Virus record (IMG/VR): IMGVR_UViG_3300014491_000437
Span: 1 to 35,491 of that record
DNA: 35,491 nt
Direction: 5' to 3' (one strand)
DNA from: a virus
Position numbers and translations under genes: made by a program. The notes under the pieces were generated by a model. It saw only the letters and a program-made list of their open reading frames with translations. It did no database searches and had not been told where the DNA came from. Below, piece by piece: positions 15,059 through 22,598 of this stretch. The stretch's first letter is position 1. Each line of letters opens with the position of its first letter.

Positions 15059-17391
15059 CATTCCCCCTTGACCGTACGCAACGTCAGTGACTGAACGCGC
15101 CAGAACTCGCTCATGAACTGTTCAAAATCTTGCTGGTCCGCTGCAAGGCGGCAGGTTAATTCGGGGCCAAAGCCGAGCGTCGCCTGCAATGCGGCTGGAA
15201 CCGGAAATGTAAACGGCCGGTCCTGGCCGAGGTGCGTTGCGACAAAGGCAAGAAGGGTCTGCAGTTCCGCAAGCGGCGGCGGCGCTCGTAGAAGATCGAA
15301 AGCAATCTCGATTTCGACAAGCGGGGCGAAAACCCGCGCGCAGCGGCTCGATCGGCCGGATACATGATCAGCGACGCCCGTAAGAAACTGGGGGCGGTAA
15401 CGCACGTTCCAGCCCTGTCCAGCTAGGGTCGGAAATGCGACGTAAGCGGCAGGCGAAGGCGCCAAATCCGGCGCCGGAACGGCGACGAACGGCCCTTTTC
15501 CATTCAACCAATTGCCCGTTTGCCAATTGCCGGCGTCGTCCCAAAGGGAGTTCAGGTTCGGAAAGGCCGGAAACGGCCGCGCATCCCAGTTCCAGACAGA
15601 GCAAAAGGCTTGCTGGATCATCGGTACGCCGCCGACCGTCGCGTTGTTGCCGTCGACGAACCAATATTCGTAGAGCGCCTCTAACGCGAGCAGTTGCAAA
15701 CTCTGGTCGCGTCGCGGCTGATAGCCGCCGCCATCGGCCGGATCCCAGATCGACCAATAGGGCGTCGCACTTTCGCTCGATTTCGCGTCGAAAAACACAT
15801 TCGGCTGGTTCGTCGACCGATCGCAGGATGGGAATCCGTATTCAGTGAAGACCACCGACTTGGAATTTGCGGTCCAAAGCGTCCGCGACCCCTTCGGACT
15901 TTCGCCGGTCCCGTCGCCATCGTCATAAAGCGCCAGATGCGGATTGTTCCACCACCAGCGGATTTGCTTCTGGCCGAGGATTTGCTGGTTCGGATAGTAG
16001 CGGTTGCGGCTTTGCGTCAGCCTATCGCCCTGGGGCAAAGAGACCTTCAGATCCGATCCTTTCGGATCGGAGCCGCGGCCGAGATTGCCGCCTTCAAAAT
16101 AGAACCAGTTGAAGCGCTCGCCACCCTCGATATTGGCCTTGAGATAGGCCTTGCTATTGAGCAGCGGCGTCCCGGAGAGTCCAAGGCCGATCGAGTTGGG
16201 GGCTGTAGGCGGCCAACTTGGCGGCGGCGTCTCGGACCAGTTCAACGCATCCTGCCCGCCATTCGGCGCCGTCGTCCAGTCGGACAGTGGTAGATAATTG
16301 TCAAAGCAGACAAGATCGATGTTTGGGTGGGCCCAGAGCTGATCGAGGTGCGGCCACTGACCGTTTGGCGAAGCCGGATTCGACCCGCTATGACTAACGC
16401 CCATCCATGACGACCAGTCGGCGGCGTAGCTGATCAGATGGCGAAGCCCCGCGAGATCTTTGTTTAGTCCGGCTCCATCAAAAATCAAGCGAACGTCATC
16501 GGCGAGTGTGATCAGTCCGTTGACGAAGGGGTAGTCCCATGTCGCCGCGCCGCCGCTGACGGAGCCCTCGTTTGTCCACGCGGCCCCGCGGATGACCTCG
16601 AGTCCGCGGAGCTCGGACCCGATTAGAAAAAGGTCGACGCCACCTGCAATCACGCACAAATTGGCGTAGTGCAGGATCATTCGGCGATAGGTGTAGTCGT
16701 TCGGAGCGCCGGAGTATGCGACGGTCAGCATGGCGGGATCGCGGCTGAAGTCGCCGGCCGAGGCCGACCCGAGAAACGCCGCCACCGCCCTGGTCGCCGC
16801 GTCTGATAGATCCGGACTGGACAGGTCTGGCGAAAAAGCGATCCTTCCGCGCCAGGGATAGAAACCGGGAATATCACCAAGCAGAAAGGGGTAAAAAACG
16901 ACCCTTAAGCCTCTGGACTTCAGATATCTGATACAGCGAACGATGGACTGATCTGACGGCGTCCCGCCATAAGCATAGGAACCGTTGATCTGCGAAATTG
17001 GTACGATGCAGCCCGAAGTTTCCGTGAGGCCCGAGACGCGCCAATGATCATTCGCCCATTCGGAGCCATTCCAGAATTGGAAGACGTCCGTGACCGGAGA
17101 CCCCGGAAGATTGTTGACATAAGTGGTCGAAGGATAGACCTGGCAGGCGTCGGCAGTCTCCGAATTGAAGAACCACGCGCAAACGATTGCGACCGTCGAG
17201 CAGCCAGGATGAGCAGCGCGAAGCTGATCGATCGAAAGCTCCAAATCTGTGCGAAATGAAGGCTGATTTGCGTAGGCGTTGATCTGGGCCAGGACGCCCG
17301 GCGGCTCGGCCCGCTGGCCCCGATACGCCACAGTGTCATAGGTGAACTCACCTGTTGCCGGGAGGAGATTGACGCCGTTCACGTAGTTCAT
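15058..17391 (-). CDS. GTA TIM-barrel protein fused to DUF2460 domain
   Basis: A 777-residue fusion. Residues about 1-600 match the GTA TIM-barrel-like (megatron/host-specificity) domain: CSTVAIVCAWFFNSE, RGLRVVFYPFLLGDIPGFYP, WRGRI, HPNIDLVCFDNYLPLSDW, VVFTEYGFPSCDRSTNQPN with FFDAKSS and ALEALYEYW. In GTA this domain is the N-terminal part of a larger tail-tip protein. Here the C-terminal 170 residues (FPTLAGQGWNVRYRPQFLTG to DQQDFEQFMSEFWRVQSLTL) are instead a DUF2460 domain, paralogous to the separate DUF2460 gene two genes downstream. It begins four bases after the tape-measure stop. Inferred role: glycan-binding or -cleaving tail-tip part. Glu/Asp residues in the barrel (TEYGFP, FDNY) sit at typical glycosidase positions, but activity is not proven. 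Confidence 0.85.
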   Translation of the reverse strand: MNYVNGVNLLPATGEFTYDTVAYRGQRAEPPGVLAQINAYANQPSFRTDLELSIDQLRAAHPGCSTVAIVCAWFFNSETADACQVYPSTTYVNNLPGSPVTDVFQFWNGSEWANDHWRVSGLTETSGCIVPISQINGSYAYGGTPSDQSIVRCIRYLKSRGLRVVFYPFLLGDIPGFYPWRGRIAFSPDLSSPDLSDAATRAVAAFLGSASAGDFSRDPAMLTVAYSGAPNDYTYRRMILHYANLCVIAGGVDLFLIGSELRGLEVIRGAAWTNEGSVSGGAATWDYPFVNGLITLADDVRLIFDGAGLNKDLAGLRHLISYAADWSSWMGVSHSGSNPASPNGQWPHLDQLWAHPNIDLVCFDNYLPLSDWTTAPNGGQDALNWSETPPPSWPPTAPNSIGLGLSGTPLLNSKAYLKANIEGGERFNWFYFEGGNLGRGSDPKGSDLKVSLPQGDRLTQSRNRYYPNQQILGQKQIRWWWNNPHLALYDDGDGTGESPKGSRTLWTANSKSVVFTEYGFPSCDRSTNQPNVFFDAKSSESATPYWSIWDPADGGGYQPRRDQSLQLLALEALYEYWFVDGNNATVGGVPMIQQAFCSVWNWDARPFPAFPNLNSLWDDAGNWQTGNWLNGKGPFVAVPAPDLAPSPAAYVAFPTLAGQGWNVRYRPQFLTGVADHVSGRSSRCARVFAPLVEIEIAFDLLRAPPPLAELQTLLAFVATHLGQDRPFTFPVPAALQATLGFGPELTCRLAADQQDFEQFMSEFWRVQSLTLRTVKGE

Positions 17392-17394
17392 CCG

Positions 17395-18657
17395 TCAGAC
17401 AGAGGCTCCGAGCTTGCTGAGCCCCAAATGCGAGCCCGTGTGCACGCCATCGTTGATCGCACGCAGAATCTGCCTTCCATTGTTCTTGAGGAATTGCCTG
17501 ACGCCGGACGCGTCGATCGCCTGGATGCTGAAATTGGTGGCATGATGAACATGCACGGTCCCGCCACCACCTCCGACGCTCGCGCCGCCATTCGCCATCA
17601 AGCCCTGGGCCCACGGCGTTACGCCCGCCGGAACAACCATCTCGCCCTTATGCGCCTGCACGATCATGTCGGATGGCAGCTCCCAGGCGCCGACGGCCAG
17701 GCCGCCGGCAACCGCCATGGCCGTAGCCTGGCCCGCAGCCGCAGGGCCGGCCGCGGCGGGCCCCATGACTGGTGCGAGAAAGCCGAAGATCCCGGCAAAT
17801 GTCTCCGCGGCCGAAGCACTGATGTTTTTTAGTACGCTTCCGATGATGGTGGCGTTGGAAGCCGCCGCCGCCGTACTCGCGAGCCCGGCTCGCGCCGAAG
17901 CGCCTGCCGCGACCGCGCCCGTCTGCGCCGTCTCCGCCGCTTGCATCGCTGTCGTATTGGTTGCGAGGCCGGCGAGAACTTCGGCGGCCGACCTGACCCG
18001 CGCGGCGATGAAGGATTGGATGATCGATAAGGCGACCTGCTGGGCGGCGGCGCGGAGCGTCTCGTGCCCCTTGATCATGCCCATGATCGAACTCGTGACG
18101 CTTGATCCAATCTGGTCGAATGCGCGCCGATAATCGGCGGAGATCTGCTGGTTGACGTCACGCGCGATCTGCTGGCGCCTCAGCGCAGATTGGCTGGCGA
18201 GTTCGTCGATCTGCCGCTGCACCGTCGCATAGGCGAGCGTTCCCTGCTGATACGATCCTTGCAGCGTCTGAAGATGACGCACCTCGATGTCCTCGCGCTC
18301 CTTCTCCGACGCCAGCAGGGCGGCGAGTTCCTGGCCCCGCGACATCTGTCCGGTCTGCGCCTCCTCTCTAATGATGGAGGATTGCAGGCTTAGACCATTC
18401 AACGCGATGTCATACCGGGCCTTCTCAGCCTCGCGCGCGATCGCGAGATCGGCGTCACTGGAGCTTTGGGCCGATGTGACTTTCTGCGCGGCGTTGCTGG
18501 CGTAGGCTTGCGACAAGCCGGCGAAGGCGGCGTTGATCTGAGCGGCGCCGGCGCGTAGACAAGCAGTCGTCCCATCAACCGCGGTCGCGGCCTGCTGCAA
18601 GCCCTTCTGCAGATCCGAAACATCGGCGGTGAATCGGATGGAAACGTCGTCTGTCAT
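17395..18657 (-). CDS. Tail tape measure protein (short)
   Basis: A 420-residue Ala/Gln-rich helical protein starting MTDDVSIRFTADVSDLQKGL, the usual opening of tape-measure/minor tail proteins. Coiled-coil regions span about 90-190. Hydrophobic Ala-rich helices follow (about 225-330, including LKNISASAAETFAGIFGFLA and PVMGPAAAGPAAAG). The end reads DMIVQAHKGEMVVPAGVTPW, a C-terminal motif common in such proteins. At 420 residues it is short for a siphovirus tape measure. If it sets tail length, the tail would be stubby (inference). AAGGA precedes the ATG at 18655-18657. It follows the chaperone gene by 57 bases. Confidence 0.82.
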   Translation of the reverse strand: MTDDVSIRFTADVSDLQKGLQQAATAVDGTTACLRAGAAQINAAFAGLSQAYASNAAQKVTSAQSSSDADLAIAREAEKARYDIALNGLSLQSSIIREEAQTGQMSRGQELAALLASEKEREDIEVRHLQTLQGSYQQGTLAYATVQRQIDELASQSALRRQQIARDVNQQISADYRRAFDQIGSSVTSSIMGMIKGHETLRAAAQQVALSIIQSFIAARVRSAAEVLAGLATNTTAMQAAETAQTGAVAAGASARAGLASTAAAASNATIIGSVLKNISASAAETFAGIFGFLAPVMGPAAAGPAAAGQATAMAVAGGLAVGAWELPSDMIVQAHKGEMVVPAGVTPWAQGLMANGGASVGGGGGTVHVHHATNFSIQAIDASGVRQFLKNNGRQILRAINDGVHTGSHLGLSKLGASV

Positions 18658-18714
18658 CGGGACAATCCTTAACGAGACTGGAGAGAACAAGCTCTACTCA
18701 CGCGGGGGCCTCGT

Positions 18715-18951
18715 TCACCCGCCTTTGGCCGCCCCGACAAAGCCACCGGGATAGCGAGCGATGAGACCGCCGATGCCGCTAGGATCAGCGGCGCTCGCCG
18801 CAACCGGCGCGGCAACCTTGCGCTCGATGCGGTAGACGCATTTCAGGATCTCGTGCGCCGGCGGAAACTCGCGCCAATAGGCGAAGAGCGCCAGCACGTC
18901 GTGCAGCGTCATCTCGTCTATTTCGGCCGGGGTGTAGCCACAACAGGTCAT
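18715..18951 (-). CDS. Tail assembly chaperone, downstream (T-like) frame
   Basis: The annotated ATG gives 78 residues, MTCCGYTPAEIDEMTLHDVL followed by ALFAYWREFPPAHEILK, the phage tail-assembly chaperone type seen in Rhizobiales prophages. The same frame continues open upstream of the ATG, through VDFDFIYARL, back across the stop of the upstream chaperone gene at 19014. DFxFIYARLM looks part of the domain, so this ATG is probably internal. The product would then be made as a -1 frameshift extension of the 101-residue protein, like lambda G/GT. Confidence 0.75.
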   Translation of the reverse strand: MTCCGYTPAEIDEMTLHDVLALFAYWREFPPAHEILKCVYRIERKVAAPVAASAADPSGIGGLIARYPGGFVGAAKGG

Positions 18952-19013
18952 GAGCCGCGCGTATATGAAATCGAAGTCGACGCGGGCGGGGGCCTCGCGG
19001 CCGCCGCGCCCGC

Positions 19014-19319
19014 TCAGGCTTCCCCCGGCTTGTCGCCCCCTTCGGACGACGGAAGAAAGCCGCCGAGGCGAAGGACGGCCGCCATGGCGGCGCCGATCTC
19101 CGTCGCCGTCGCTTCGACATCGCCAAGCGCAGCCGCCGCCTCCGCGTGGTCCCGCCGGAGCGCGATCGCAACGATCGCCATGGCGGCCGTCACATTCCCC
19201 GCGGCCTCTGGCGCGCCGGCCAGCAGTATGGGTTCGATTTCCTGCACCTGGCGCAGCGTCAGCGGCCGCAACGCCCAGTCGCGCTCCCCGAGCTTAATAG
19301 TCTCGACGCGCGTCCGCAT
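19014..19319 (-). CDS. Tail assembly chaperone, upstream (G-like), GTA family
   Basis: A 101-residue protein, MRTRVETIKLGERDWALRPL followed by TLRQVQEIEPILL, matching the GTA-family tail-assembly protein (Phage_TAC type) that sits between tail tube and tape measure. The ATG (19317-19319) overlaps the tail-tube stop by one base (TAATG). The longer frame start at 19343 lies inside the tube gene and is rejected. Its C-terminus, SSEGGDKPGEA, ends over a G-rich run where a -1 slip into the T-like frame is possible. Confidence 0.82.
   Translation of the reverse strand: MRTRVETIKLGERDWALRPLTLRQVQEIEPILLAGAPEAAGNVTAAMAIVAIALRRDHAEAAAALGDVEATATEIGAAMAAVLRLGGFLPSSEGGDKPGEA
19021..19041 (-). promoter_or_regulatory. 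Candidate -1 ribosomal frameshift site, G/GT chaperone
   Basis: Near the end of the G-like frame the mRNA has CCGGGGGAAGCC: codons CCG GGG GAA GCC TGA in the zero frame. Slipping one base back gives GGG GGA AGC CTG and enters the T-like frame, which stays open to its stop at 18715. A second G5 run lies about 14 bases upstream (19036-19040, GAA GGG GGC). The Gly codon re-pairs perfectly, while the A-site re-pairing is imperfect, so the exact site is uncertain. Confidence 0.5.
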
Positions 19320-20056
19320 TACGACGCCTCCGCGAACGACCACGTCATCACATTGCCGGCGGCGTCGGCGAAGCAGGAAAAATCAAACTCCGGCATGACG
19401 AAATCCTCCAGCTTGGTGTGGAAACTCAACTTGTTCGACGTGCAATTATTGAGCTTGAGTGAAATTGCCTGCCCTTGAAACGTCGTATAGAAATTCGCTT
19501 GGAAAGTTGGCGTCGTTCCGAGCAGTTGATTGGCGACGGTGAACTGCTGGCCGGTCGCCGCGAGCGTATAGTTATAGCTGATCAGGACAGCCTTTCCGGT
19601 ATCGGCCGCGGCGAATGTGTAGATGCCGGCCACGACCGCATACTGACCTGCCGCAGGCGCCGAGGCGACCTGCGATAGCGGAAGACCGGTCGCAGCGTAG
19701 AGCACGCCGAGATCTTTGACCCATGTCGACGCGTTCGCCGCCGAGACTGTGTAAGGCGAAGTACCCGGGACCGCGCCTGCTTCCGCGAAAGAGGTCGCGA
19801 GCTGACCCGACGTCGGCGTCACGCCATAGAAGAGATTGGCGAACGCCAGCCCGGAAATACGCGCAACTTTCGCCTTTCCCGTCGTCTTGATCGTCCCGCG
19901 CGCGACCGCCACGGGACGCTGGTACTGGCCGGTCAGCTCCTTGATGCTGGCGGTTTCTTCGATGGTGACCTCCTGCACGAGGCCGAAATTCACCGGCGTC
20001 GCATTCGCGATATCCGTACGGGTTCCAAACAATACGCCCGAGCCGAAACTATACAT
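19319..20056 (-). CDS. Major tail tube protein
   Basis: A 245-residue protein: MYSFGSGVLFGTRTDIANAT at the N-terminus, then VQEVTIEETASIKELTGQYQ and ARGTIKTTGKAKVARISG, and the end LEDFVMPEFDFSCFADAAGN. This is the pattern of siphovirus/GTA-like major tail proteins, with a beta-sandwich that polymerises into the tube. A roughly 40-residue insert (AAGQYAVVAGIYTFAAADTG followed by KAVLISYNYTL, about 134-166) is a beta module that also occurs in the head-tail connector gene at 21102. Position between terminator and chaperone is canonical. Confidence 0.85.
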   Translation of the reverse strand: MYSFGSGVLFGTRTDIANATPVNFGLVQEVTIEETASIKELTGQYQRPVAVARGTIKTTGKAKVARISGLAFANLFYGVTPTSGQLATSFAEAGAVPGTSPYTVSAANASTWVKDLGVLYAATGLPLSQVASAPAAGQYAVVAGIYTFAAADTGKAVLISYNYTLAATGQQFTVANQLLGTTPTFQANFYTTFQGQAISLKLNNCTSNKLSFHTKLEDFVMPEFDFSCFADAAGNVMTWSFAEAS

Positions 20057-20149
20057 GGAAAACCTCTCTCGTTCGACCGTTGCCGATGCCGCGCGTCCGT
20101 TCGCCCGATAGGAGAACGCCCCCTCGCAGCAATGATTTCCTCAAAATCT

Positions 20150-20596
20150 CTAGGGAAGGATGAGCTTCACCGGAATGATCAACAGCGCATCGCCGTCGAG
20201 ATCGCCAGGGTCCTTCAACGCCTTGCCGTCGATGCGGCAATGATGGACCGCGCCGCCGAGGGTATTGCGACCTGTGGCGAGATCCGCGCCAGATAGCGCG
20301 AAGGCGCCATCAAGTCTGTCCAACACGTCATTCAAGAGCGCAGCGCCGGCAATGGCGGAATCCTTGGCGTTGAGGTAGATGAAAAGCCGGACTTCGATCA
20401 CTCGTTTGGGCGTCGCGCTCTCGCTCCAGGAGTAGGTCTCCTGACCGCCCTCAAATAGGAAGCAGGCCGGTCGGCTTACCGCCGGCACATCGCTCCAAAG
20501 TTTCAGTCGCCGCGCCGGCCCAAGCTTCCAGGCGTAGGCCCCGGCGACGAGGTTCTGCAACGCCGCAATGGCGATCTCCCGGCTTGCCCCGGCCAT
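20150..20596 (-). CDS. Tail terminator-like protein
   Basis: A 148-residue protein with a mixed alpha/beta pattern: an N-terminal helix (SREIAIAALQNLVAGAYAW), then RPACFLFEGGQETYSWSESA, VIEVRLFIYLNAK, a central helix and a C-terminal strand, LLIIPVKLILP. Size, order and the place between the HK97 gp10-like gene and the tube fit a tail terminator (lambda U / DUF3168-like). ATG at 20594-20596. The start six codons upstream is an alternative. The name rests mainly on gene order. Confidence 0.68.
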   Translation of the reverse strand: MAGASREIAIAALQNLVAGAYAWKLGPARRLKLWSDVPAVSRPACFLFEGGQETYSWSESATPKRVIEVRLFIYLNAKDSAIAGAALLNDVLDRLDGAFALSGADLATGRNTLGGAVHHCRIDGKALKDPGDLDGDALLIIPVKLILP

Positions 20597-20658
20597 GTCT
20601 ACCCCACTTTCCAATCGGCGTCGGACGCTTTTGTTGGCGCCGACGTCGCGTCGCCGCT

Positions 20659-21105
20659 TTAGGCTTGTCCCAGCGCGTCCAAAACGGCCTGCTTTAGGCC
20701 GCTGGCGATTTCCGCGCTCATCTCCGAGAAAGACGCGCCGATGAAAGAATGCGCCGGGATTGCCGAACCCGGGTGATGAATGCTCCTGGCGAACACCTGG
20801 CCGCCGCCAGCGGTGAAGGCCAACGCCTTCGCCTTCACCGCGACGATCTCGTGCGCTGCGGTCTTGCCGCCAAATTCCTGGATTGCGGCGTAAGGAGAGC
20901 CGCTGCTCGATGCGACGATCGACACAGCGGATCCGTCATCCTCGACCGCGGATTGGATCGAACTCGTGAGGGCGCCAGAACGCGACTGCAGCACGTCGCC
21001 CGATAGTTTTTGTCGGATCCGCGTTTCGAGCGCAGCGCGCAAGACGTCCGCCCGCTCACGCAGCGCGCGATCGACGGCGCCTGAATCAAGAATCGCCTCG
21101 ATCAT
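20659..21105 (-). CDS. HK97 gp10-like tail completion/neck protein
   Basis: A 148-residue protein. An N-terminal helix (VDRALRERADVLRAALETRI) is followed by LQSRSGALTSSIQSA, then YAAIQEFGGKTAAHEIVAVK and ARSIHHPGSAIPAHSFIGAS, the typical HK97-gp10-like pattern (EFGG, then the PxxPAxSFI motif). It joins head and tail. Its ATG overlaps the connector TGA by four bases (ATGA). Confidence 0.83.
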   Translation of the reverse strand: MIEAILDSGAVDRALRERADVLRAALETRIRQKLSGDVLQSRSGALTSSIQSAVEDDGSAVSIVASSSGSPYAAIQEFGGKTAAHEIVAVKAKALAFTAGGGQVFARSIHHPGSAIPAHSFIGASFSEMSAEIASGLKQAVLDALGQA

Positions 21106-21929
21106 GGCGTCACAACGCGCCGATAGGGCTGCAAGGCGCTCGCGACGAAGTCAGGAACGCTCTTGACGATAAAGGCCATCGTCTCCTGACCGCCAAGCGA
21201 TTTAGACTGCTGTCCGATGCGGGAGCGATAGCCGTAGCGTTCAGCAACCCAGTCGAGGCAGGCGACGGCGAGATCGGCCGGCACATAGCCATAGGTCAGG
21301 CTCAGCGCAGCCCCGGCGTCCGCCGCTGCGAAGGAATAAACGCCGTTGGCCGCCGAATATTGTCCCGCGCCAGGATTGGCGGCGACCAAAGTCATCGCGC
21401 CGCCGCCGGCGTAAGCAACGCCGCCATCGCTCGCCCAGTCTCCATAGGGCGCTAGAGCGGCGACGCTGTAGGGCGGCCCGGCCGGCGCCACAGTTGTCTC
21501 ACCACTGATCTGATAGCCTGCCGTATAGGAGATCGCGACATTCTGCAGCCCGTGCGCGAAGCGACGCCCGCGCAATGACAGCCGCTGCATGCGCCCGGGA
21601 GGCGGCGCCTCCCCTCCGTCCAAAACGAAGCCGACTCCGATTGGTCCGTTGGCGGCAAGGGGCGGAGCCGCGGGAATCGCAACGCCATTCACGCTGCAGG
21701 ACTGAACGACGTTGACGGGCCAGTGCCGTAATACGATCGAGGGCTCCTCGCCGCCGTCATGGATCTCGGCATAGGTGGCAGGCAGGATCGAGGGACGATC
21801 AAGTATATTTAGAATCGCCCGGCTGATCTGTGTGATCAGTCGCGACAAGACGATATCGTCGTCGCTTCCGCCGATATCGAGCCAGGTCTTTACATCGGAG
21901 AGGCTGACGAGATCACCGTAGGAAGCCAT
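21102..21929 (-). CDS. Head-tail connector (gp6-like) with inserted beta module
   Basis: A 275-residue protein. The N-terminal half (MASYGDLVSLSDVKTWLDIG, then DDDIVLSRLITQISRAILNI) and the C-terminal CLDWVAERYGYRSRIG are the helical gp6-like head-tail connector/adaptor. Residues about 135-215 hold an insert with GAGQYSAANGVYSFAAADAG and SLTYGYVPADL, nearly the same beta module as in the tail tube protein. Typical gp6 adaptors are about 100-200 residues, so this one is long. It binds the portal from below and forms the neck with the gp10-like protein. Confidence 0.82.
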   Translation of the reverse strand: MASYGDLVSLSDVKTWLDIGGSDDDIVLSRLITQISRAILNILDRPSILPATYAEIHDGGEEPSIVLRHWPVNVVQSCSVNGVAIPAAPPLAANGPIGVGFVLDGGEAPPPGRMQRLSLRGRRFAHGLQNVAISYTAGYQISGETTVAPAGPPYSVAALAPYGDWASDGGVAYAGGGAMTLVAANPGAGQYSAANGVYSFAAADAGAALSLTYGYVPADLAVACLDWVAERYGYRSRIGQQSKSLGGQETMAFIVKSVPDFVASALQPYRRVVTP

Positions 21930-22055
21930 GAGCCAATATCCTTAAAAGAGGGAGGGGAACGGCTTTCAACGACATGGGCCGCCCTGCCCCATGGAAAGAG
22001 CGAGAAGTCACGGCGTCTCCTCGGAGCAAGGGCGGCCAGCTTCTCCGACATCGCT

Positions 22056-22508
22056 TCAGGTCAAGCCGATCGCCTGCCGCGCCAGAGCCCGCAACGCATC
22101 ATTCGTCACCGGCAGGGACACGGAGACGCCCTTGTTTCGGAGAAACGCGAAGAGCCCCTGCCGATTTAGCATCGATACGCGCTCTGCATCGGCGTCGATA
22201 ACCGGAGCAGCCAAAGATTGCTGCACCGGCGCCGCCGCCTCAGACGCTAGAAGCCGGGCGCGGATGTCCTCGGTGCCCATCGCCTGCAACGCTTTCAATG
22301 TCGCGTCCATGGCCGCGCCGATCAGCTCCTCCCGCGTCATCTGCTCAGCATCCGGCGCCTCTCGGCAATCCACCCAGGGCCGAAAGCCATGCGCCAGGAA
22401 GGCGGCCCATTCATCGTCATCGACCTCGATCGAGTTATCATCGGCAATTTCGAGGCTCCGCCCAAGATGCGAGATGGCTCCACATCCGTCGGGAACGCGT
22501 AGTTTCAT
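22056..22508 (-). CDS. Capsid-adjacent protein with SAP/LEM-like C-terminus, unknown
   Basis: A 150-residue acidic protein. The N-terminus (MKLRVPDGCGAISHLGRSLE, then DDNSIEVDDDEWAAFLAHGF) resembles the short post-capsid proteins found in many alphaproteobacterial siphoviruses. The C-terminus (about 110-150, MLNRQGLFAFLRNKGVSVSL then TNDALRALARQAIG) has the helix-extended-helix pattern of SAP/LEM-like folds. I do not recognise a named family. The second of two nearby ATGs is chosen (22506-22508), with AAGGAT seven bases upstream. It could be a head-completion or DNA-contacting protein. Confidence 0.65.
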   Translation of the reverse strand: MKLRVPDGCGAISHLGRSLEIADDNSIEVDDDEWAAFLAHGFRPWVDCREAPDAEQMTREELIGAAMDATLKALQAMGTEDIRARLLASEAAAPVQQSLAAPVIDADAERVSMLNRQGLFAFLRNKGVSVSLPVTNDALRALARQAIGLT

Positions 22509-22562
22509 GACGACCATCCTTTTGGAGCGCCGCGTTTCAATAAGATTTTCAAGGTGAGGCCG

Positions 22563-22590
22563 CCGGGGCGGCCGCAAGCGGGCGCCCCGG
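22563..22590. other. Stable hairpin just after the major capsid gene
   Basis: Minus-strand RNA folds as CCGGGGCG, one mismatch, CCGC, two-base loop, GCGG, mismatch, CGCCCCGG. It begins eight bases after the capsid stop. There is no U-tract, so it is more likely a 3-prime stabiliser or partial terminator that raises capsid mRNA relative to downstream genes. Confidence 0.6.
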
Positions 22591-22598
22591 ACGACAAC

